From Muscardinus avellanarius (taxonomy: Eukaryota; Chordata; Mammalia; Rodentia; Gliridae), in the NCBI GenBank assembly GCA_963383645.1, contig OY726572.1:70308856-70372855 (forward strand): 64,000 nt of DNA, written 5' to 3'. How positions within the stretch are numbered: the first letter of the stretch is position 1; each line of letters opens with the position of its first letter. Below are positions 47,669 to 57,726 of this stretch, piece by piece. Position numbers and translations under genes: made by a program. The notes beneath the pieces are model-generated. The model saw only the letters and a list, made by a program, of their open reading frames with translations. It was not told the origin of the DNA and made no database searches.

Positions 47669-48296
47669 ATATCTATATATATATAAAAAGAAAGGAAAGA
47701 AAGGATGATGCCCTTGTTTATTTTTGGACCCAAGGGCACACTTTCAAAGAAACCCTCTTCCAATAGGTGCAGAAATCCTGGATTGAGGCTACCTCTGCAC
47801 ATGTCTACCTATTGCCAACTCACAGACAATACTACCCCAATTTGTGAGAGCAGACCAGTGGAAGGCTACAAGCTGCTTTCTTTCTCTCATATGCACCACA
47901 AAGATTTTACAAAGAGAGCATGCCAGTCTTTTAAAAACATCTCCTTTCCTAATTCTGGACAATTGACTCTTCCTTTCCTCCCATCTAGACACCAACAGTC
48001 ACCTACACTTTAAGGATGAACAAACAGAGAAAAGTCAACAGACATATGAGAGTCTCAGTCCTTCATCAGAAAGGGATTTAAGGAATCAGAGCAAAAATCT
48101 CCCTATGCAGCGAACTTACTATGTGGAACTAGAGATAACTTCAGAAACTTTATTTTGTATTTTTGAAAAGACTTAAAAAAAGGTACTGAATCTATGGAAA
48201 GGGAATGCTTTGAGATAAAGAAAAGAATGCTAAAAAATACAGCTTCATGCCTTTTAACATAAAAATACCGCAACAGATCTTTTCTAAACTTTGAGT

Positions 48297-48425
48297 TTTA
48301 AAAATGCTTTTATTAGAGCATTGCAATTATACATCACAGTGAGATTCAAAGTGATACAAATACACATGGCATTTGGTTTATTTTCTATAATTTGAATTTT
48401 ATAAAAATAAAAACTTTCCCCTCAC
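48297..48425 (-). mobile_element. L1 3'-end remnant, antisense
   Basis: atgcttttattagagcattg and aattatacatcacagtgaga look like a decayed antisense L1 3' UTR end. Confidence 0.45.
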
Positions 48426-49156
48426 CAGCATCCAATAATGTGTAGATGCAGGAATTATATACTATAGAAGAAAGAGAAATGTTACCAGAAGGATGTGGAG
48501 AAAGAAACTAAAATGACATAGAGATATTTCTTATGAACTAAAATAAGAGTTTTAATGAACTTATTTAGGACATTGAAAATAAGGGAATTTCACAAGGAGA
48601 GAAAAAATGGTGTGGGAGAAATAAACAAAAATTTACGGAATTTCTTAAAGCTCAAGAGACTCGACTCTTCAGTTATATAACTGAAAATTAATTGAAGTGA
48701 TCCATATTGAGATAATGTTAAAATTTCTATATCTCGGCAGAAAATGCATGTGGCTGCCAATCAAACTTCTCCTTGGAAACACTCAATTCCAAGAGACAAT
48801 AAAAGGACACTGCTAGAGTTTGCAGCAAAAATCATTGTGACCCAACTATTGTATGCCTGCCAGAGATTATTCATGTGCAAGAACAGCAGACGGGCATTTT
48901 CAAACATGGAAGGAATCAAGAAAGCAAATGAGCAATGCTCGGTTCCTGAAAATACAAATCAATAAAATATTTGTAACTAACTGAGAAATGCATTGAAACG
49001 AAGAACTCGTGTATGGGCAAGATAGAGAAACAAAAAGAAAAAGGGCACGAGCCAATAAAAGACACAGAGGTAAAACTAAATGACTGTTGGTATGACTGCA
49101 GAGTCATTGGGAAAATAAAATAGAATGGAAGATAGTCAGTAGTCTATTCTATTTAT
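48426..49156. other. Unique sequence, no gene seen
   Basis: AT-rich. The small open frame at 48744 has no homologue I can recognise. Confidence 0.4.
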
Positions 49157-49220
<64 letters not shown>

Positions 49221-49348
49221 GCGGTACTAGGAATGGAACCCAGGGGCATTCTACCTCCAAGTCTCACTGAGTTGCAAAGGGCCTCCCTTAGTAGCTGAGG
49301 CTGTCCGCGAACAGCGATTCTCCTGTCTCGGTCTCCCAAACGCAGTAC
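49157..49348 (-). mobile_element. B1-dID SINE fragment with (TTTC)n tail
   Basis: (TTTC)16 at 49157-49220 is the expanded tail of an antisense SINE: cggtactaggaatggaaccc, then gaggctgtccgcgaacagcg. It lacks part of the linker and the head. Confidence 0.82.
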
Positions 49349-49473
49349 TCAATTTTAAAATTCTAGATTATTCCCATAAAAGCTAGGAGGTAGGGATGGT
49401 ATGGTTCACTGTCCACTCAAGTCCATTCTGAGGTCCTGCCAAAGCTCTGGAGTTGAAGCTGGGTCCATGAAGG

Positions 49474-49491
49474 TCCAGGGAGACTATTCTT
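49474..49491. repeat. Target-site duplication, left copy (composite VNTR element)
   Basis: tccagggagactattctt, repeated without mismatch at 51946-51963. The last T may be ambiguous with the T-rich tail. Confidence 0.93.
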
Positions 49492-49510
49492 TTTTCTTTC
49501 TTTCTTTTTT

Positions 49511-49900
49511 TTATTAATTTATTTTTTAAATTGGTGCATTGTAGTCATATATCAATCACATTGGAGTACAAGACTTGAGAGGATATACAAGCACACATCA
49601 TCCAATTAGCCCTCCTCCAGCCTCCATCCCATTCTCTCCCCCTCCCTCCATCCCACGCTTCTTTGGTGATTTACTTTGATACATTTGTTTATGTACCTCC
49701 TGCGTTTTAAAGGGGCTCCCTCCTCCAGTATTACATACCCTCTGATTGGTGACATTAGTTGCTTCACTATAGGGCCCTTTCTATAGCTCAACCTCTTCCT
49801 GTTGTCCTTTTTCTCCTAGTTATTGCTGATTAAGAGAAGCGTCTGATTTATATTTTCTGCGATATTTCTCTGTGCATGCTGCATTGCAAGTACCGATCCC
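49511..49900 (-). mobile_element. L1 3' module of the composite VNTR element
   Basis: Minus-strand order matches the L1 copies at 12780-13124 and 45560-45900: aaatcagacgcttctcttaa, actaggagaaaaaggacaac, then the G-rich ggagggagggggagagaatg, gatgtgtgcttgtatatcct and actacaatgcaccaattt. The upstream join to the VNTR lies between about 49870 and 49930. Confidence 0.8.
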
Positions 49901-49929
49901 ACTCTTGATGGTCCCAGTAGTGGGGTGGC

Positions 49930-51065
49930 TACTCAGTGGACTGATCCAGACCTTGCTGGCTCAAGCAGCGGCCTTACCTCATGGGAGGCCCCAGTTCTGG
50001 TCTCGCTGGCCCCTGCACTGGTCTAACCCCTAAGCTGGCTTTGGTCCCGGCCTTGGAGGCCGCAAGAGTGAACTTGCCTCACGCCAGGCTCCGATGCTGG
50101 CCATTGGCCCCTGCACCGGCCTAACCCCTTGGCAGAATTCCAATCCCGGCCTCGGAGGCCCCAGCACCGGCCTAGCCTCACGGCAGGCTCCAATGCCGGC
50201 CTCGTTGGCCTCAGCACTGGCCTAACCCCTCGGCAGGTTCCGTTCCCGGGTTAGGAGGCCCCAGCACTGGCCATGTCTCACTGCAGGCTCCGATGCTGGC
50301 CTCGCCTCATGGCAGGCTCCGATGCCAGCCTTGCTGGCCCAAGCACCGGTCTAGCCCTTCGGCAGGTTGTTATCCTGGCCTCGGAGGCCCCAGTACCGGC
50401 CTTGCCTCACGGCAGGCTCTGATGCCAGCCTCGCTGGCTCCAGAACTGGCCTAACCCCTCGACAGGCTCTTATCCCAGCCTCGGAGGTCCCAGTACCGGC
50501 CTTGCCTCCTGGCAGGCTCTGATGCCGGCCTCACTGGCCCCAGCACCGGTCTAACCCTCGGCAGGCTCTTATCCTGGCCTCGGAAGCACCAGTACTGGCC
50601 TTGCCTCATGGCAGGCTCCGATGCCGGCCTTACTGGCCCCAGCACCGACCTAACCCCTCGGCAGGCTCTTATCCTGACCTTGGAGGCCCCAGCACTGGCC
50701 TTGCCTCACGGCAGGCTCCGATGCTGGCCTCGCTGACCCCAGCACTGGCCTAACCCCTCGGCAGGCTATTATCCTGGCCTCAGAGACCCCAGTACTGGCC
50801 TTGCCTCACGGCAGGCTCCGATGCCGGCCTCGCTGGCCCCAGCACTGGCCTAACCCCTCAGCAGGTTCTGGACCCACCTCGGAGGCCCCAGCACAAGCCT
50901 TGCCTCATGGCAGGCTCCAATGCTGGCCTCGCTGGCCCCAGCATTGGTCTAACCCCTCGGCAGGTTCCAATCCCAGCCACGGAGGCCTCAGTAGTGGCCT
51001 TGCCTCACAGCAAGCTCCAATGTCGGCCACTGGCCCCGGCGCCCGCCTAACCCCTCAGCAGGTTC
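49930..51065 (-). repeat. GC-rich VNTR, about 11 units of 100 bp
   Basis: The anchor ctaaccc(c)tcggcagg recurs at 50451, 50551, 50650, 50750, 50850, 50949 and 51047, a spacing of 98-100 bp. Each unit has two related halves of about 50 bp, built around ggcctcggaggccccagcac and ggcctcgctggccccagcac, joined by cttgcctcacggcaggctc. Outer units (49930-50330) are more diverged and one is shortened. Open frames through it have no coding meaning. Confidence 0.92.
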
Positions 51066-51560
51066 TGATCACTATCTCTGTGGTTATTATTTCAAAGGTT
51101 CCAGGTGTAATGTATCAGATCTCTGCCTCCCCTGAGTATTGGCCACTGGCATTGCTACTGCCTCCACCATTTCAAATCCTTCCCAGGCTCTTTTTCCACT
51201 CTGAATGTTGTCTAGTGTTCCTAAGCATGCATGATGGTAGCATTTGACATTTGGTGTAATTTCTCCAAAAAAATAAAGTTGGTAAGATCCGGTTTCTGCT
51301 TCTCCTGAATACAAGTCTCCACCACCATCGTGGAGAACTCTTTCAACACCGCATTTCTCCTTGGTCTCTGCTAAACTCTCTCCTTACAGGTGATGTCTGA
51401 GATTCTTAACAATATAGAGAAATAGCAGTCCTCTTTCACGGCTAAATTTTCCATAAGTTCCAGTGCATTTAGATAAGTTTTGTCTGCATCTCCAGTGTCC
51501 TGGCATCCATAACGGCTTTCTTACCTCCTCTACGATACTTTTCTTTATCTTTTTCTGTTC
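51066..51560 (-). other. Middle segment of the composite element, origin unknown
   Basis: Normal GC, non-repetitive, lying between the two tandem arrays. On the element strand a 75-codon stretch (51314-51087) is open from a TTG, without ATG, and includes YFFGEITPNVK and KRAWEGFEMVEAVAMPVANT. It looks more like a captured host or retroviral fragment than random sequence, but I do not recognise it. A donor-like gaggaggtaagaaa lies near 51520 on the element strand. Confidence 0.5.
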
Positions 51561-51945
51561 TGGGCCCGGTTTCTCCAGGGGTCTGGCGTGCTACTCGCAG
51601 TTCGGCCCGGGGCCCAGGGTCCCGCGACCTGGGCCCCAGCTGGCGTGTCCCGCGCTCGACCCCTGCCCAGAACCCAGCGTCTTACTGGGCCTGGTTTCTC
51701 CAGGGGTCTGGCGTGCTATGCGCAGTTCGACCTGGGGCCCAGAGTCCTGTGATCCGGGCCCCATCTGGCGTGCCCCACGCTCGACCCCTGCCCAGAACCC
51801 ACCGTCTTACTGGGCCCGGTTTCTCCAGGGGTCTGGCGTGCTATGCGCAGTTCGACCTGGGGCCCAGAGTCCTGTGACCCGGGCCCCATCTGGCGTGCCC
51901 TGCGCGCGACCCCCGCCCAGAACCCAGCGTCTTACTGGGCCCGGT
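51561..51945 (-). repeat. 125-bp tandem repeat at the 5' end of the composite element
   Basis: tgggcc(c/t)ggtttctccagg begins units at 51561, 51686 and 51811, and a stub at 51936: exactly 125 bp each. The units are CpG-rich and similar; units 2 and 3 are nearly identical. Position at the 5' end and composition suggest promoter monomers, like those of mouse L1, by analogy only. Confidence 0.93.
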
Positions 51946-51963
51946 TCCAGGGAGACTATTCTT
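51946..51963. repeat. Target-site duplication, right copy (composite VNTR element)
   Basis: tccagggagactattctt, identical to 49474-49491. Pre-insertion sequence continues as aatacttgccgatatgtgtg. Confidence 0.93.
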
Positions 51964-52190
51964 AATACTTGCCGATATGTGTGTGCCTGGGGTGACCTTC
52001 TTATAAATAGAAGGAGAACAAAGTGATAGTTTTCCGTCCTAGATCTGGAGCTTAAGACAGCCCACACACCCTTTTAGACCTGGGAAAAACTCAGCCACGA
52101 GATGGTGACAATGCCCAAGAGGCCGGGGGACAGTGCCTTGGAAGGAACTTGGGTCCCTAATTAGTAAGGAGCAGAGCTGGCTGTTCTGTC

Positions 52191-53334
52191 TGAGGTAGTA
52201 TTGAAGAAATAAAAGACACAGGTAGACAAGAGACATAAAGAAAAACGTAACTTTAATATGGAAGCCTGTGGCAACATTCCCCAATACCCCTCACCAATTT
52301 GTTAGTCCCCCAAATTTCTGAGGGGTCTGAAAGTCTTTCTTCATTACCTGGAGCACTGCTGACTGTCTTCAGGGAGGTGTCTGTTGACCAGACAACAGAG
52401 ACAACATCAAAAGCCTAATCTCCTTGGCCACTGTCAGTCTGTAAATAGTCTAAATGAAAGAACAACCTCTTTGGCACTGTTGAAACAGGGCTATCTCCTC
52501 TTTCAGGAGTTTTGTCCAGTGGATTTGGAGAAATAAAGTTCAAGGATTCACGAAGGGTATAGAAGGGTGATGAAGGGTATATAGAAGTTTAGTTTGAGTT
52601 GGGGAAAGAGAGGAGACCAAAACAGCTCCCCCTCTCCATAGCAGGAGGGCAGAAAGAGAATAGTGAACAAAGCTCTTGACAGATGGGCTTTTAAACCTTA
52701 CTGAGGTTCCCCATCTGTTCTTTTACGATTTGTCAGAAGTCGTCTTGGGGAACCAATGTCTTTTGCACAATTTCAGTTTAATTTGAATGGTTATCTTGTG
52801 GGCTGCTGAGCCCTGACCTCCTGGTATCACCCCACAGTCTCTGGGCTTCCACTTCCCGCTCACTTTCCCCATCTCACAGAAGGTGATACAGATGACCTTT
52901 TTAAATCCCTTTTCTTGCCAGATCCTCTGCTCTGCCTCACTGTTAACTGTCCTTGAACAGTTGAAACAAAATGGGTTCTTATTGATAAGACAGTATAATC
53001 CCTGTCACGTCCTGGAAGATGACCCAGACTCCCTAAGTGACTCTGTGACTACCAGATAGAGGTCGTTCTAACATACTTCCTCCTGTCCATGCCTCATTAA
53101 AACATCTCTGAAAAAGTCCTCTCACAAAGAGCCCTGCTCTCTCAGAGGCGCCTCTCACTTTTAGGGTACCCCAAGTCTCCCTTGAAGCTGTGTTTTTTTA
53201 CTTTCATAAATGAATTTCTATTTTTCTGACTGGGCATGTGCTGAAATTCTTTGCCATCAAGCAAGCCGAGGACCTCTCTGGTGCCAAGTGTGTTCCCTTC
53301 CCCCCCACTGGGATCAATCCTTCTTCTGTGACAT
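52191..53334 (+). mobile_element. Solo LTR, family A, copy 2, split by LTR B
   Basis: TGAGGTAG...TGTGACA unit matching 39358-40103: ctttaatatggaagcctgtg, ctaatctccttggccactgt, tgactgggcatgtgctgaaa. Interrupted at 52481-52939 by another LTR; own length about 685 bp. It shows a degraded form of the U3 duplication seen in copy 1. No adjoining internal genes. Confidence 0.75.
52481..52939. mobile_element. Solo LTR, family B, copy 2, inserted in LTR A
   Basis: 459-bp unit starting TGAAACAGGG and ending CTGCCTCA, flanked by ctgt at 52477-52480 and 52940-52943. TG...CA ends with a 4-bp duplication are the pattern of gamma-type (class I) retroviral LTRs. Homologous to 32768-33186. Orientation is uncertain; a TATA-like tttaaaag on the minus strand favours minus. 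Confidence 0.75.
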
Positions 53335-53569
53335 ACTAACCCAGGACATCCATATCTGAACTATTAAATGTGTGGGACATAAACTTTCCTAAGTCACTGT
53401 GCCCTTGGGTCTTTTGATATGATAGACTAGCTTTCCCTTGACTTTTATAAATAAATGCTATGAGGAAAACAAAACAAGTGCATAAAGTAACACACAAGAT
53501 TATTGATGTCAATAAAAGGTTCAACCTAAACATAAAATATTTTGCAACAATCAAGTCATCTTATATGTA
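53335..53569. other. Unique sequence, no gene seen
   Basis: AT-rich stretch between LTR A and the old L1 fragment; no coding or repeat evidence. Confidence 0.4.
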
Positions 53570-53765
53570 TTGTTTCGCAACTTGATTTGTACATTAAACA
53601 ATGCATTCTGATTATTCTTCCATGCTAATATAAAAAGAGTTGCATACCTTATTTGTAATTCTGATACAGTCCTCTACATTGTGATGGTTCCATAATGCAC
53701 TGAATTCTACTTTCTTCTGTTTGGGCAATACATATCTTGTTAGTATCTGGCTGTTATAAACAGTT
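53570..53765 (-). mobile_element. Ancient L1 fragment, antisense
   Basis: cattctgattattcttccat, attgtgatggttccataatg, ttcttctgtttgggcaatac and tctggctgttataaacagtt follow the order of an old mammalian L1 3' region in reverse. Confidence 0.55.
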
Positions 53766-54050
53766 CTTTTTTTATTTTATTTTATTTTATTTTTTATTCT
53801 TGAAAAACTTTATTTCAATTTAAACAAAGCAAATGATATTTATGTCATCCAAGAACAGATGAGAGAGTATATGGTCATCCTTCATAGCTGTATAGCTGGT
53901 AAACTCCAAATGAGAGATATAATCTACGTAAGAGACACTTATTAATCCAGATTATATTTATCTCCCAATCTGACATTATGAAATTAGTCACAAAGATTAA
54001 AAATAGATTTATATGAAGTCACATCAGAAAAGCTGAGAAAGTGATATCTA
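53766..54050 (-). pseudogene. Possible retrocopied 3' UTR (minus strand), tentative
   Basis: On the minus strand, ttgaaataaagtttttcaag has an AATAAA signal about 15 bases before an A-rich tail (AAAAT repeats, plus strand 53766-53800). That is the look of a processed transcript end. The upstream part does not identify a gene, and no duplication was found. Confidence 0.3.
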
Positions 54051-54106
54051 ATGTTTTGGGAAATTCCGTTACTATAATTATTATTATTACAATTATTTAT
54101 TTATTT

Positions 54107-54183
54107 TACAGTGCTGGGGATCAAATCCAGGGCCCTGAACATGCTTGGCAATTGCTCTACTTCCAAGCTATACCCCCAGACCA
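54107..54183 (-). mobile_element. ID-like half
   Basis: Antisense gtgctggggatcaaatccag to gctatacccccagacc, without a B1 part. It retains 'gcttggcaattgctctacttcc', closer to a free ID/tRNA-Ala element than to the dimers. Confidence 0.65.
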
Positions 54184-54215
54184 AGAATTAATTCTTTTTT
54201 TTTGTTTGTTTGTTT

Positions 54216-54431
54216 TGTGGTACTGGGGATTGAACCCAGAGGCATTCTACCTTGGAGCTCCCCCCACCCTCACGCCCACCCCCACGTGCCTGATTTTATT
54301 TCTTAGTTGGAAACAGAGTCTCCCTAGGTTAATGAGAATCTCACTACTTGCTGAGGCTGTCCTTGAACCTGTGATCCTCCAGTCTCAGCTTCCCTAGTAC
54401 TGATATCACAAACTTGCCCCACCCTGCCCTG
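54216..54431 (-). mobile_element. B1-dID SINE
   Basis: Antisense dimer: tgtggtactggggattgaac to cttgccccaccctgccct. Confidence 0.83.
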
Positions 54432-55202
54432 TGAAATTTTTTTATGAGAATTTCTGTAGAATAGGTCTTTTAGGAATGGAGATTCTGGCATAAAGATATG
54501 TACCTGGGGTTTGCAAAATTGATCTTTGGAGACTAGAGGATTCAGAGGCAAATGTTCTAGATGGTTCTAGATGGGCATTTGCCCTGGTGATGCTTACGGC
54601 TAGCTGGACTATGCGGCTGGTGTAACTCAAGATTTTTCTCTCTTGGTTTGGATGGGGCTCAGGGATGTTCCTGGCTCATTCGGCAATACTTTAGCTCCAA
54701 CTGGCTGCGAGCCCTGGCTGGTACTACCTTGTTCATGCATTTACCGGGGAGATTTCTTCCTGGCTTCTTCAGCAAGACCACTTTTCTTGCTATGGTGACC
54801 TGCCTGGCAAATCTCACGATTATTAACCTACTTTCCAATCTGTGGGACTTGAGAGTGGGTTGAGAAGGCTAAGCATACAGGTGAGCTGCTGATGGTTGGG
54901 AGGAAGTCTTGCAACTTCTTCTGGATTTCCAAATAGGCAGAGAACAGTAGCTCCCTTTCTGATTTTACTATTGTCCCAAACTATATACTATACCTCCCTT
55001 TGCTGAGCTAAAGTATGGAATGGCGAGTATGGTTATTCATCTGATTATCTGTCCTCCTCTCTGTCTTTTGTTTCTCCCACAAATTTCTACTGGAGGGGCC
55101 AAGTTTCCTTTCATGTATACTGTATAATACTTTCTATGCCAAATTATTGTCTGTTAATATTTCTATTTTGAAAGAAAATTGTATTAATTTTTTTGTGCGC
55201 AT
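54432..55202. other. Unique sequence, no gene seen
   Basis: Moderate-GC single-copy sequence. The plus-strand open frame at 54648 has no recognised domain. Confidence 0.4.
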
Positions 55203-55401
55203 GTGTGGTACTAGGGGTTTGAACCCAGGGCATTCTACCTCCAAGCTACACCCCCCAGCCCAATTTTTAATTTTTATTTGGACATGGTCTCACTAGATTG
55301 ATGAGTCTCACTACTTGCTGAGGCTGTCCTTAAACGTGTGATCCTCCTGTCTCAGTCTCGCAAGTGCTGGGATTGCAGACATGTGCCACCACACCTGGCT
55401 T
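55203..55401 (-). mobile_element. B1-dID SINE
   Basis: Antisense dimer: gtgtggtactaggggtttga to gccaccacacctggctt. Confidence 0.85.
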
Positions 55402-56594
55402 CTTTCTTTTGTGAAAGTTCTCCTAGGTAGATAAATGCTTATGTAGGCAAAAGAAAAAAAAATTTTGTGCTTGGAAAGGCAACCCCATCCAAAACAATAA
55501 TAAGCAAAAATAACAAAACACACATAGACACATTCAAAATTATGTGTGTGTGTGTGTGCCCCTGATTTCATACATTTAAATTTTTAACAGTTTCTGTTAA
55601 TTTATCTAAAACTTGTTTTGTATTTTAAAGTTCCTTTAATAGCATATGAGTGTGGCCCTTATTCCACGTTACCGGCAAACAACGGGCATCACCCTCTTTC
55701 TTTTTCTTCTTTCTAATTTATTTCCCATTTCTTATTTCTAGAAAGATTGTCCATCTTTTGGTGTTTATTTGCCATCTATTTTTCTTCTTCTGTTAGTGAA
55801 TGTCCTTTTTTAATGTCTTACTGGGCTGTTTTACTTTTCTATAGACTTTAATTTCTTATTATGTGAGCCAAGACAGGTTGAGCATTTAGAAGGGTGCTTA
55901 AAACACAGTAACAACTTCACATGAGTTGAGCTAGAGAAACAGAATTAAAAATAAAGTCTCCAGAAAAACTCTCTACAGAGGTAGTAGAAAAAACAGTTTT
56001 CTCACTGAGTATGCAATAAAGTAGAATGTGATACACATCACAGGCAATTCACCAGGAGATTGCAAAGACAGAAGAGAATCTCACCTTTTTATGTGGCCAA
56101 CAAATGCAAGCCATTCCACACACGCTTTCAAGATGGACAAGTAGTCTTCAAATAAGACCATTTGCCATACCTGGCTCATCTTAGGTTCACCTGGTAAATG
56201 TGGTGATGGGCTATGTTTACCCAGAGGAAAAACAAACTTTACCTATCTTTATCACTGGAGGGAGTTTTGCAACATGAAGCAAAGTGTCTACTAAAGTTAA
56301 GCTCTCGCCCTCCCAAGGAAAGGGGAGAAAGGGAGAAGGGATGCCATTTGCCTTGATGATTACATTTCAAAAGGATGGCTTCCAGGTCCTTGAGAAAGAT
56401 GTGCCGTACATAAACCTGACAAAAGGCCTATCTAGTTTTCAAAAGGATTTATACACATTTCAAAGAGAGGAGAAAACACCTCACCTTTATCAGTGACCTC
56501 AGCAAAAGCTCTAAGAAAAGAGAGCAGAGGGAAATCTGTTACTTTCAAGAGAAATTAAATGCTTTTTTCCCCCTTATTATTATTATTATTATTT
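55402..56594. other. Unique sequence, no gene seen
   Basis: No repeat family or coding support. Contains a (TG)n patch at about 55542-55557. Confidence 0.4.
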
Positions 56595-56653
56595 TTTGGT
56601 ACTGGGGCTGGAACTCAGGGTCATTTTATCTCTGAACGACACCTAGCTCTGTG
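56595..56653 (-). mobile_element. ID-like fragment at the half-L1 insertion site
   Basis: Antisense tttggtactggggctggaac to gacacctagctctgtg, cut by the half-L1 insertion. Confidence 0.65.
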
Positions 56654-56666
56654 TGTGTATATGTAT
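56654..56666. repeat. Target-site duplication, left copy (half-L1 copy 2)
   Basis: tgtgtatatgtat, repeated at 59422-59434. The low-complexity sequence makes the exact ends soft. Confidence 0.75.
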
Positions 56667-56999
56667 TTTTTTTTTAATTTTATTTTATTGGTGCACTGTA
56701 TTCATACATCACAGTGGGATACAAACTTTTGTAGACATACATGCACACATTGCCCAGTCAGTCCCCACCCGATCCCCACCCCATTCTCTCCCCATCCCTC
56801 CCTCCCATGCTTGGCTTAGTGGTTGACATCTAGTATTATAGCAATATCCAAAATTAAAAATGTTAATCTCACATAACAGTTTCATTTGTCTGATGCCAAG
56901 CTTTTGATGATTTAAAGATAACATTTCAATATTTCTTTTTGCTTTCTTTCTTACCAGAGCATATTTTTTTCTGTTTTTTTGGTGAAACTATCATATATT

Positions 57000-57690
57000 T
57001 ATATATTTATTTTTCAGAAAAAAATCTATCCTAATATGGAATATGAATTCTAGATACCCAAAACGATCTTGAAGAAGAACAAAGCTAGCAGATATATATT
57101 TTCTGATTTCAAACCATATAAAGCTACAATAATTGAAACAGTGTAGTACTGTTCTAAAGGCAGATATATAAACCATTGGAGTTAAATACAAGCCTAGAGC
57201 TAAATTCTTCCCTATATTGTCAAGTTATTTTTGACAAGGTTTCCACAAACATTTGGTGGTGGAAATAATATTCTTTTAACTAAATATTGTTGAAAAATAA
57301 TAATTACATGGAAAAGAATAAAATTGGACCCTTACCTAATCCCACATACAAGTATTAACTCAAAATAGATAAAAGACCTAAATATAAATCTTAAGACTAT
57401 AAACTTTTAGGAGAAAATCCGGGTCATAAAACCTCACAACATTGAAATTGACAGTGATTTCTTGGATATGATTTCAATGGCACAGGCAACAGAAGAGTAT
57501 ACAAACTCCCTAAAAAATAGAAAACATATTGTATATCCAAAGACAATGTAAACAGAGTTAACAGTTACTAATAGAATGGGATAAAATATTTCAAAATGCT
57601 ATATCTGAAGGTATATTAATATCCCAACTAGAAATCCTAAAAATTAACAACAATAAAGGCAAACAATACCCTTTAGAGATAGGTAAAAGA
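57000..57690 (+). mobile_element. Antisense ancient-L1 ORF2 segment built into half-L1 copy 2
   Basis: The plus strand reads ccaaaacgatcttgaagaag, aaagctacaataattgaaac, tacaagtattaactcaaaat, gatttcttggatatgatttc and ggcacaggcaacagaagagt, i.e. old L1 ORF2 in sense on the strand opposite to the half-L1. It corresponds base for base in order to 21640-22330. Confidence 0.8.
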
Positions 57691-57726
57691 CTAACATAAA
57701 TAATGAATCTCCACAGATAACCAATC

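Larger units (their letters stand above)
49492..51945 (-). mobile_element. SVA-like composite VNTR retrotransposon
   Basis: A 2,454-bp unit on the minus strand between perfect 18-bp duplications. Element order 5' to 3': about 3.1 copies of a 125-bp GC-rich repeat (51945-51561); about 0.5 kb of unplaced sequence (51560-51066); a GC-rich VNTR of about 11 units of 100 bp (51065 to about 49930); an L1 ORF2-end/3'-UTR module (about 49900-49511); A-rich tail (T-rich on plus, 49492-49513). The element-strand insertion site reads GTATT/AAGAATAG, matching the L1 endonuclease TT/AAAA-type preference. The plan parallels hominoid SVA (5' repeat, middle, VNTR, retroelement-derived 3' end), but the parts are not SVA parts: no CCCTCT hexamers, Alu-like or SINE-R region seen. 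Non-autonomous; inferred to be moved by L1. No second copy in this window. Confidence 0.88.

Noticed and set aside
49930..51065. CRISPR-like or satellite centromeric array
   Set aside because: No spacer/repeat alternation, and it lies inside a retroelement bounded by an 18-bp duplication, so it is an element VNTR.
50801..51247. 148-codon frame through the VNTR
   Set aside because: A 100-bp unit is not a multiple of three, so the frame shifts from unit to unit, and the frame is on the strand opposite to the element. No biological coding signal.
49492..51945. True primate SVA (contamination)
   Set aside because: No CCCTCT hexamer, Alu-like or SINE-R part seen, and its 3' end matches the L1s of this same window.
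51463..52026. 187-codon frame over the 125-bp repeats
   Set aside because: GC-rich repeat translation in which each unit changes frame; no domain.
54107..54183. tRNA-Ala gene
   Set aside because: ID-type SINE part with decayed box sequences and no cloverleaf; a retroposon, not a tRNA gene.
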